64,000 nt of DNA from a bacterium YEK0313 (GTDB taxonomy: Bacteria; Pseudomonadota; Alphaproteobacteria; Rhizobiales; Phreatobacteraceae). The first letter of the stretch is position 1, and each line of letters starts with the position of its first letter. Below, piece after piece: positions 57,520 through 64,000 of the stretch. Where the stretch lies: positions 1,661,501-1,725,500 of the forward strand of contig CCMO02000001.1 of assembly GCA_000751295.2 (NCBI GenBank), written 5' to 3'. A program made the translations under genes and the position numbers. Below the pieces are notes generated by a model. It searched no databases. It had not been told where the DNA came from and saw only the letters and a program-made list of their open reading frames with translations.

Positions 57520-58520
57520 ACGAGGGACCGGTCGATCCCTTGCTGGCGGACGAGACGATCGGAGCCGCAATGGTGCAGGACGTGGACGCGCCGTCGCCCT
57601 ACCGGGTCTTCACCCGCGCCGAATGGGCGGCCAAGCGCGCCGATACGCCGATGACGCTGAACCCGGACGAGGTGACGCGGCTGAAATCCTTCACCGACCA
57701 GCTGTCGATCGACGAGGTCGAGGCGATCTACCTGCCGATCTCGCGCCTCCTGTCCTTCTACGTCGCCGCGCAGCAGAAGCTGGCACGCGCGAGCCAGACC
57801 TTCCTTGGCGCGACCGATGTGAAGATCCCCTTCGTCATCGGCGTCGCCGGCTCGGTGGCGGTCGGCAAGTCGACCACCTCGCGCGTGCTCCAGGCGCTGC
57901 TGTCGCGCTGGTCGAACACGCCGAAGGTCGATCTCGTCACCACCGACGGCTTCCTGTTCCCGAACGCCTATCTGGAACGCGAAGGCCTGATGAAGAAGAA
58001 GGGCTTTCCGGAGAGCTACGACACCAAGTCGCTGCTGCATTTCCTCGCCGACGTCAAAGCCGGCAAGCGGCACGTCAAGGCGCCGGTCTATTCGCATCTC
58101 GTCTATGACGTGGTGCCCGGCGGCCATGTCACCGTCGACCGGCCGGACATCCTGATCGTCGAAGGCCTCAATGTGCTGCAGACCGGCCGGCCGCCGCGCG
58201 ACGGCAAGGCGATCCCCTACGTTTCCGACTATTTCGACTTCTCGGTGTTCATCGACGCCGAGGAGGACGTGCTGGAACAGTGGTATCTCGAACGCTTCAT
58301 GCGCCTGCGCGAGACCGCCTTCCGCGACCCGCAGAGCTATTTCCGCCGCTATGCCGAGAAGACCGATTTCGAGGCGATGAAGACGGCGCTGGCGCTGTGG
58401 TACGGCATCAATCTCGTCAACCTGCGCGACAACATCCTGCCGACGCGCCAGCGCGCCAGGCTGATCCTGAAGAAGGACGCGAACCACCGCATCGAAAGCG
58501 TCAGCCTCCGGCGCGTGTGA
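57516..58520 (+). CDS. coaA: Type I pantothenate kinase
   Basis: 334 residues from the ATGA overlap with hisE. P-loop IGVAGSVAVGKSTTSRVLQAL, TTDGFLFPN, MKKKGFPESYD, YSHLVYDVVP and DILIVEGLNVLQ fit CoaA. It phosphorylates pantothenate, the first step of coenzyme A synthesis. The N-terminus is ~20 residues longer than in enterobacteria. Confidence 0.95.
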   Translation: MNEGPVDPLLADETIGAAMVQDVDAPSPYRVFTRAEWAAKRADTPMTLNPDEVTRLKSFTDQLSIDEVEAIYLPISRLLSFYVAAQQKLARASQTFLGATDVKIPFVIGVAGSVAVGKSTTSRVLQALLSRWSNTPKVDLVTTDGFLFPNAYLEREGLMKKKGFPESYDTKSLLHFLADVKAGKRHVKAPVYSHLVYDVVPGGHVTVDRPDILIVEGLNVLQTGRPPRDGKAIPYVSDYFDFSVFIDAEEDVLEQWYLERFMRLRETAFRDPQSYFRRYAEKTDFEAMKTALALWYGINLVNLRDNILPTRQRARLILKKDANHRIESVSLRRV

Positions 58521-58624
58521 CGCGCGGGGCCCCTGCGGGCAGCCCCTCCCATCGGACGGGATGACAAGCCGCGCGCGGACGGCTAGCTCTCCCAGGAACC
58601 GCGCACAGCTTCAAGGGAACCGCC

Positions 58625-59410
58625 ATGACGACGCCCGCGTCCTATGAAACCATCCTGGTCGAGACCAGGGGCAAGGTCGGCCTGATCACGCTCAACCGGC
58701 CGAAGGCCCTGAACGCGCTGAACAGCCAGCTCGTCGCCGAGGTCAACGGCGCGCTCGACATCTTCGAGCGGGATCCGGCGGTCGGCGCGATCGTCATTAC
58801 CGGTTCGGACAAGGCTTTCGCGGCCGGCGCCGACATCACCGAGATGAAGGGCCTGTCCTACCCGCAGAGCTATGTCGACGACTTCATCACGCCCTGGGAC
58901 AGGGTCGGCCAGCGCCGCAAGCCGATGATCGCGGCGGTCGCCGGCTATGCGCTGGGCGGCGGCTGCGAATTCGCCATGATGTGCGACTTCATCCTGGCCG
59001 CCGACAATGCCAAGTTCGGCCAGCCCGAGATCAAGCTGGGGGTGATTCCCGGCGCCGGCGGGACCCAGCGGCTGACCCGCTTCGTCGGCAAGTCCAAGGC
59101 CATGGAAATGTGCCTGACCGGCCGCATGATGGACGCGGCCGAGGCCGAGCGCTGCGGCCTCGTCTCGCGCGTGCTGCCGCTGGCCGAGCTTCTGCCCGAG
59201 GCGCTGAAGGTGGCCGCCCAGATCGCCGACATGTCGCTGCCGATCGTCATGATGGCCAAGGAATCGGTCAACCGGTCCTACGAGACGACGCTCGCCGAGG
59301 GCATCCGCTTCGAGCGGCGCGTCTTCCAGTCGACCTTCGGCACCGAGGACCAGAAGGAAGGCATGACCGCCTTCATCGAGAAGCGCCAGCCGAGCTTCAA
59401 GAACAGGTGA
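58625..59410 (+). CDS. Enoyl-CoA hydratase
   Basis: 261 residues of the crotonase family: LNRPKALNALNSQLV, AFAAGADITEM (oxyanion hole), GYALGGGCEFAMMCDFILAA with the first catalytic Glu region, and GQPEIKLGVIPGAGGTQRL with the second. The length is normal for short-chain enoyl-CoA hydratase (EchA/FadB-type). It adds water to 2-enoyl-CoA in fatty acid breakdown. A CAAGGGAAC site precedes the ATG. Confidence 0.93.
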   Translation: MTTPASYETILVETRGKVGLITLNRPKALNALNSQLVAEVNGALDIFERDPAVGAIVITGSDKAFAAGADITEMKGLSYPQSYVDDFITPWDRVGQRRKPMIAAVAGYALGGGCEFAMMCDFILAADNAKFGQPEIKLGVIPGAGGTQRLTRFVGKSKAMEMCLTGRMMDAAEAERCGLVSRVLPLAELLPEALKVAAQIADMSLPIVMMAKESVNRSYETTLAEGIRFERRVFQSTFGTEDQKEGMTAFIEKRQPSFKNR

Positions 59411-59612
59411 CGGCCTGCCGGCGTCCGCGGCCAGTCGCCATGCAGGGCTGGCTTGCCGAAAGGCGCGGCGGCGCCTAGACGGTCATTTTGCTGAAGTCGC
59501 CCCGCGCCATAACCCTGGCGCGCGGGAGCCTTGCGGCTCCGCATGCCCAGGTGCCTTTTCATCGCCGCACGAGCGTTCATGATCGGGGCAAGTTTCCCTG
59601 AAGAGTATTCAT

Positions 59613-59900
59613 ATGCCTGTTTCACTCGCCGACGTCACCACGGCCAATGCCAGCCGTTACCTGCAGCAGCTCTGCAAGCATTGGAGCCATAAGTTCGAGG
59701 TGAAGTTCGACGCCCATACCGGCACGGTCCCGTTCAACGAGACGGCACAACTGGTGCTGACCGCCAATGGCGATATCCTGTCCTTGCGCCTCGACGCGCC
59801 GGCGGAGCGGTTGCAGACGCTCGAACAGGTGGTCGAGGATCACCTGAAGCGTTTCGCCTTCCGCGAGGAGCTGCATTTCGAGTGGCGGCCCGCGGCCTGA
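59613..59900 (+). CDS. DUF2218 family protein
   Basis: 95 residues: ASRYLQQLCKHWSHKFEVKF, then LRLDAPAERLQTLEQVVEDHLKRFAFREEL. This matches DUF2218, small soluble proteins often next to iron-siderophore or other transport genes; function unknown. GAAGAG precedes ATG 59613. Confidence 0.88.
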   Translation: MPVSLADVTTANASRYLQQLCKHWSHKFEVKFDAHTGTVPFNETAQLVLTANGDILSLRLDAPAERLQTLEQVVEDHLKRFAFREELHFEWRPAA

Positions 59901-60036
59901 GGATTCGACGCGGTCCGCGGGCGGCGCGCGGCCTTGTGATGCAACCCAGACGATATGCCCACTCGCGGCAGCGCAGCATTCCGTGGCAGCATCGCAGACG
60001 ACACGCTTTTGTCCGTCCGCGCGCCAGGGCCTGCCC

Positions 60037-61362
60037 ATGACCTTCGTCTCCGACATGCTCGCCACCGTCACCCGGCGCAGCCGCCAATGGATCGGCTGGG
60101 ACCAGGAAACGACGCGGCGCACGCCGGCTGACATCGTGGCGCTGGCCGACCAGCTCCTGTCGCGGCGGGGCGAGGCTTCGGGCGTCGCGCTCGCTCGCGA
60201 CATCCTGTCGAGCTATGGCGCACTCGATGCCAAGGGCCGCACGGCGGTGCTGACCGCCTTCGCGGAACGGTTCGGCGCCGATCACGACAAGCTGAAGGCG
60301 GCGATCGCCGACTATGAGGCCGACCCGACCGCCGCCGCAGCGGCCCGGCTGAGCGTCGCCGCCGAGCCGCGCCGTCAGGAGCTGATCCGGCGGCTGAACC
60401 TCGCGCCCCGGGGCACCCTGTCGCTGGTGCGCCTGCGCGAGGATCTGCTGAAGCGCCTTGCCGGCCAGCCGGACCTGAAGGTGCTCGACGGCGATCTCGT
60501 CCACCTCTTCTCCTCCTGGTTCAACCGCGGCTTCCTGGTGGTCCGGCGCATCGACTGGTCGACGCCCGCCAACATCCTGGAGAAGATCATCCGCTACGAG
60601 GCGGTGCATGCGATCCGCGACTGGGATGACCTGCGGCGCCGACTGCAGCCCGAGGACCGGCGCTGCTTCGCCTTCTTCCATCCCCAGCTCGACGACGAGC
60701 CGCTGATCTTCGTCGAGGTGGCGCTCACCGCCGACCTGCCCGACGCGATCGGCCCGCTGATCGCCGACGGCGGCCAGCCGGTGCCCGCCGACGAGGCGCG
60801 CGTCGCCGTCTTCTATTCGATCTCGAACTGCCAGGAGGGACTGGCCGGCATCTCCTTCGGTTCGTTCCTGATCAAGCAGGTGGTGGAGGAGCTGAAGCGC
60901 GAGTTGCCCAGGCTGTCGACCTTCGTCACCCTGTCGCCGGTGCCGGGCTTCGCCCGCTGGCTGGCCGAGGAGCGGACAGCGGAAGCCTCCAGCCTGTCGG
61001 CCGAGGACAGGGCCGCGCTGGCCGTGCTCGACACCCCCGACTGGCGCGCGGATGCGGCGATCGCCGAACGGACCGACAAGCTGCTCGCCCGCGCGGCGGC
61101 GCGCTATTTCGTCCATGCCAAGTCGGGCGGCGGCCGGCCGCGCGATCCGGTCGCGCGCTTCCATCTCGGCAATGGCGCGCGGCTCGAGCGGATCAATCCG
61201 GGCGCCGACCTGTCCGCCTCGGGTCTGAAGCAGTCGCACGGCGTGATGGTCAACTATCTCTACGACCTCACGCGCATCGAGGAGAACCACGAGGCCTATG
61301 CCGAGCGCCGTCAGGTGGTGGTGAGCCCGGCGGTGAAGAAGCTCGCCGCCGCCAAGGCCTGA
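60037..61362 (+). CDS. Malonyl-CoA decarboxylase
   Basis: 441 residues from ATG 60037 (MTFVSDML). The helical N-domain is followed by a GNAT-like catalytic domain: FNRGFLVVRRIDWSTPANIL, YEAVHAI, RRCFAFFHPQLDDEPLIFVEVAL, FYSISNCQEGLAGISFGSFLIKQV and the catalytic HLGNGARLERIN...SHGVMVNYLYD. It converts malonyl-CoA to acetyl-CoA. No matA/matC-type transporter is beside it. Confidence 0.93.
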   Translation: MTFVSDMLATVTRRSRQWIGWDQETTRRTPADIVALADQLLSRRGEASGVALARDILSSYGALDAKGRTAVLTAFAERFGADHDKLKAAIADYEADPTAAAAARLSVAAEPRRQELIRRLNLAPRGTLSLVRLREDLLKRLAGQPDLKVLDGDLVHLFSSWFNRGFLVVRRIDWSTPANILEKIIRYEAVHAIRDWDDLRRRLQPEDRRCFAFFHPQLDDEPLIFVEVALTADLPDAIGPLIADGGQPVPADEARVAVFYSISNCQEGLAGISFGSFLIKQVVEELKRELPRLSTFVTLSPVPGFARWLAEERTAEASSLSAEDRAALAVLDTPDWRADAAIAERTDKLLARAAARYFVHAKSGGGRPRDPVARFHLGNGARLERINPGADLSASGLKQSHGVMVNYLYDLTRIEENHEAYAERRQVVVSPAVKKLAAAKA

Positions 61363-61498
61363 CCGCGGCCGCCGGTCGCTGCAACAGGATTACATGTCTC
61401 ACAGAGCCGTGTTTGGCGGCTCGCCGGCCCCGATCCTAGGCTCCGGACGGAACCACGCAGCAACCCGTGGTTCGACACAACGATCCGGAGGAACGCCC

Positions 61499-62167
61499 AT
61501 GCCCCTGAGCCCGATCGGCCGTGCAGGATCTCTCGCCGTCGCCCTTGCCGCGCTCGCCACCGCGCCGGCCATGACAGGACCGGCCCTGGCGCAGCAGGCC
61601 GATATGAGCTTCTTCATCACCTCCGCCGGGCCTGGCCGCGGCGGCGATCTCGGCGGGCTGGAAGGCGCCGACCGGCACTGCCAGGCCCTGGCCCAGGCGG
61701 CGGGCGCCGGCAACCGCACCTGGCGCGCCTATCTCTCGACGCAGGGCGCGGGCGCGGTGAACGCCCGCGACCGGATCGGCCGCGGCCCGTGGCAGAATGC
61801 CCGCGGCGCGGTGATCGCCAAGGACGTCGCAGAGCTGCACGGCACCAACAACCTCAACAAGCAGACCGCCCTGACCGAGCGCGGCGAGCCGGTCAACGGC
61901 CGCGGCGACACGCCGAACATGCACGACATCCTGACCGGCAGCCAGGCCGACGGCACGGCGTTCGCCGGCACCGACGACCGGACCTGCGGCAACTGGACGC
62001 GAAGCGGCGAAGGCTCGGCCATGGTCGGCCACCACGACCGCCAGGGCCTCAACACCGAGCCGCCGGCGCTGTCCTGGAACACCTCGCATCCCTCGCGCGG
62101 CTGCAGCCTGGACGCCCTGAAGGCGACCGGCGGCAACGGCCTGTTCTACTGCTTCGCCGCCAACTGA
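61499..62167 (+). CDS. Secreted lectin-like protein
   Basis: 222 residues from ATG 61499, with GGAGGAA upstream. A signal peptide (SLAVALAALATAPAMTGPALAQ) precedes a mature part with GGDLGGLEGADRHCQALAQAAG, TWRAYLSTQG, NMHDILTGSQADG and CGNWTR...VGHHDR. Four cysteines fit two disulfides. The pattern resembles the endostatin/lectin-like fold of Rhizobiales proteins annotated 'lectin'. Periplasmic or extracellular. Confidence 0.75.
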   Translation: MPLSPIGRAGSLAVALAALATAPAMTGPALAQQADMSFFITSAGPGRGGDLGGLEGADRHCQALAQAAGAGNRTWRAYLSTQGAGAVNARDRIGRGPWQNARGAVIAKDVAELHGTNNLNKQTALTERGEPVNGRGDTPNMHDILTGSQADGTAFAGTDDRTCGNWTRSGEGSAMVGHHDRQGLNTEPPALSWNTSHPSRGCSLDALKATGGNGLFYCFAAN

Positions 62168-62198
62168 CGGCGACGGGCCGGCATCCCGCGGGCGGGCC

Positions 62199-63311
62199 TC
62201 ACATGGCGGGCGCCGGCCCGCGCTTCAGCCACAGCCGTGCCAGGACCGCCGCGGCGGCGAGCCAGGCGAGCATGCCGAGCGCCAGGGTCCACCAGTTGGC
62301 GGCGATCGCCAGCGCGGCGAGCATGGCCAGGAACCAGGCGGGCAGGGCGATGGCGAAGACCGCCAGCGCCATGACCAGGCCGATGACGTCGTTGCGCCAG
62401 AGCCAGATCGGCAGGTCCCGTCCCCAGAAGATCAGCACCGCCGCGCCGTAGAGGATCGGCGCCAGGCCCCAGAACCGCATCGTCCAGAGCCATCCGACCT
62501 TGGTGGTGTCGCGCGCCGCCGCGAGGAAGGCCGGGAGGTCCTTTGCGCCGCCGACCACCGTTGTCCTGAACCGTCCGCCGTCCTCCGGCGGCAACGGCAC
62601 GAGGCGGCCGTCCGTCTGGCGCGCCAGGAGGCTGACGGGGCCCGCGGGCGGCATCACCGCGACATAACTGATCCTGACGTCGCCCACCTCGGGCTCAGCG
62701 CCGGGCGCAGCCGACACGATCTGTTCGCCGTCGAGCCTCACGCCGCTTCGGCCGAGCGCCGCGGCCTTGCGCGGCAAGGCCTCGGCGGTCACGACCCGAC
62801 GCCCGGCCGCCGGCAGCGAGCCGGCGAAACCGGCATCGAGCGGCATGGCGCCGATGGCGAGGCCCGGAGCGACGAACCGCCTGTAGTCGAGCGGCATCGG
62901 CGGATTGCGCGGCGCATCCGCGCCATTGCCCGCGGCGAGCAGCACGTCCCAGGCCGGGAAGCTCAGCCATTGCCGCCGGAAGCCGCCGCCCCTGCTGTCC
63001 CGCATCCACTGGAACATCGCCGCCTCGCGGATGAGCGAGAAGCCTTCCGTCGCAAAGCCGGTATCGGTATCGGTCACCGGCCCGGCCGTGCGCACCGGAC
63101 CGGTGACGAAGACCAGCCGGCCGTCATGGGCAGGATCGGGCGTCGCCGCATCGATCGTCACGATGCCCGCCTGGAAGCGGGCGGCCGCGCGGTTCGCCCT
63201 GCGCTCGAGATACTGGCCGAGCACCATGACGAGAATGGCCGCGAGCAGGCACGCCCCTGCCAGCAGGCGGGGAACGGCGACCGGTTGTGGCTCGAACATG
63301 CTCTCGGTCAT
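62199..63311 (-). CDS. TMEM43 family membrane protein
   Basis: 370 residues from ATG 63311. One N-terminal helix (LLAGACLLAAILVMVLGQYLE), a large soluble domain (DGRLVFVTGPV, then EGFSLIREAAMFQW and VGDVRISYVAVMPP) and three to four C-terminal helices (LAPILYGAAVLIFW; VIGLVMALAVFAIALPAWFLA). This fits the TMEM43 family. Function in bacteria unknown. Confidence 0.8.
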   Translation of the reverse strand: MTESMFEPQPVAVPRLLAGACLLAAILVMVLGQYLERRANRAAARFQAGIVTIDAATPDPAHDGRLVFVTGPVRTAGPVTDTDTGFATEGFSLIREAAMFQWMRDSRGGGFRRQWLSFPAWDVLLAAGNGADAPRNPPMPLDYRRFVAPGLAIGAMPLDAGFAGSLPAAGRRVVTAEALPRKAAALGRSGVRLDGEQIVSAAPGAEPEVGDVRISYVAVMPPAGPVSLLARQTDGRLVPLPPEDGGRFRTTVVGGAKDLPAFLAAARDTTKVGWLWTMRFWGLAPILYGAAVLIFWGRDLPIWLWRNDVIGLVMALAVFAIALPAWFLAMLAALAIAANWWTLALGMLAWLAAAAVLARLWLKRGPAPAM

Positions 63312-63441
63312 GGCGTGACCATCCATGCGCTGCCAGCGGCACCGACGGCACCGCCGCCTGCCTGTCAATCACGCCGATGTTTCGATGCGCCGCCACCCGG
63401 CGCCCGGCGCCGTTGCGGCGGCGAAACGCGCCCAAAATGAA

Positions 63442-63465
63442 ACGGGCGGCCTCGCGGCCGCCCGT
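63442..63465 (-). terminator. Rho-independent terminator of pnp
   Basis: Stem ACGGGCGGCC/GGCCGCCCGT with a 4-base loop; on the minus strand TTTCATTTT follows. It lies about 30 bp after the pnp stop. Confidence 0.85.
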
Positions 63466-63496
63466 CGTCAATGCCCGAAAGGCGTTCGGCTGCCGA

Positions 63497-64000
63497 TCAC
63501 TCGGCGGCCGCGCCCTCTTCCTTCGGCTTCTTCTCGAGGTCCTCGCCGGTCGCCTGGTCGACGACCTTCATGGACAGGCGGGTCTTGCCGCGATCGTCGA
63601 AGCCGAGCAGCTTCACCTTCACCTTGTCGCCTTCCTTGACCACGTCGGTGACCTTGGCGACGCGCTGGTTGGCGAGCTGGGAAATGTGGACGAGGCCGTC
63701 GCGCGAACCGAAGAAGTTCACGAAGGCGCCGAAATCGACGACCTTGACGACCGTGCCCTCGTAGATCTGGCCGAGCTCCGGCTCCTGGGTGATCGACTTG
63801 ATCCAGTTGACGGCGGCGCGGATCGACTCGCCATTGGCGGAAGCGACCTTCACGGTGCCGTCGTCCTCGATATTGATCTTGGCGCCGGTCTTCTCGACGA
63901 TCTCGCGGATCACCTTGCCGCCGGTGCCGATCACTTCGCGGATCTTGTCGGTCGGGATCTTGAAGCTCTCGATGCGCGGCGCATGCTCGCCGAGCTCGGA
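63497..64000 (-). CDS. pnp: Polyribonucleotide nucleotidyltransferase, C-terminal part
   Basis: The gene runs past the window edge. Visible: the KH domain (VIGTGGKVIREIVEKTGAKI) and the S1 domain (GQIYEGTVVKVVDFGAFVNF, then GLVHISQLANQRV and VKVKLLGFDDRGKTRLSMK). This is the typical PNPase C-terminus, followed by a short acidic tail. It degrades mRNA from the 3' end in the RNA degradosome. A strong terminator follows. Confidence 0.95.
   Translation of the reverse strand, partial: SELGEHAPRIESFKIPTDKIREVIGTGGKVIREIVEKTGAKINIEDDGTVKVASANGESIRAAVNWIKSITQEPELGQIYEGTVVKVVDFGAFVNFFGSRDGLVHISQLANQRVAKVTDVVKEGDKVKVKLLGFDDRGKTRLSMKVVDQATGEDLEKKPKEEGAAAE

Overview
The window looks like a high-GC alphaproteobacterial chromosome, most likely Hyphomicrobiales (Rhizobiales). 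The right-hand part has an overlapping hisE-coaA pair, malonyl-CoA decarboxylase, DUF2218, LysE, TMEM43-like and pnp genes, with compact ordinary chromosomal spacing. Everything left of about 51.45 kb is accessory DNA: a large integrative island whose left end lies outside the window. Its right edge is marked by the 5' half of a native tRNA-Arg(CCG) gene (51443-51484) and a complete island-side tRNA-Arg(CCG) at 51116-51192.

Region 1 (1-15.4 kb) is the conserved backbone of an alphaproteobacterial conjugative or integrative element, almost all on the minus strand. It holds DUF6499-type, XRE, DUF736, DUF2493, Toprim primase-like, a 1440-aa strawberry-notch helicase with a methyltransferase-like N-terminus, a KlcA-like antirestriction protein, several small hypotheticals, a 712-aa ParB-family protein and a truncated DUF932 gene. 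Several of these genes have conserved hairpin leaders directly before their start codons.

Region 2 (15427-26598) is a second mobile element nested in the first. Imperfect terminal inverted repeats bound it (tips TTATC/GATAA, shared CTGTCTCAG core). It lies between an N-terminally truncated DUF932 gene and a C-terminally truncated ardC gene. It carries merR, merT, merP, merF and a merB-merA fusion, its own ardC, a large palindrome, and a four-gene overlapping operon. That operon encodes three large tyrosine recombinases and one small HTH/coiled-coil protein, an arrangement matching the ginABCD module of GInt islands.

Region 3 (27.6-50.9 kb) is a defence island. Its core is a tightly coupled five-gene operon: a DUF1998/YprA-type helicase, an SNF2-type helicase, a large adenine methyltransferase with an AT-rich specificity region, a Rad50-like ATPase with a zinc-hook-like motif, and an HNH nuclease. 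I judge it related to DISARM/ARMADA-type systems but not a canonical DISARM operon. Behind it lie a three-gene minus operon (unknown protein, HNH protein, HEPN-like protein) and a divergent pair: a PD-(D/E)XK-like protein and a TrlF-type PHP-ATPase. The trlF gene is split by a complete IS481-family element with a 6-bp target duplication.

Region 4 (51.5-64 kb) is normal chromosome: an Na+/H+ antiporter, msrA, CHAD, LysE, GNAT, hisE, coaA, enoyl-CoA hydratase, DUF2218, malonyl-CoA decarboxylase, a secreted lectin-like protein, a TMEM43-like protein and the 3' end of pnp.
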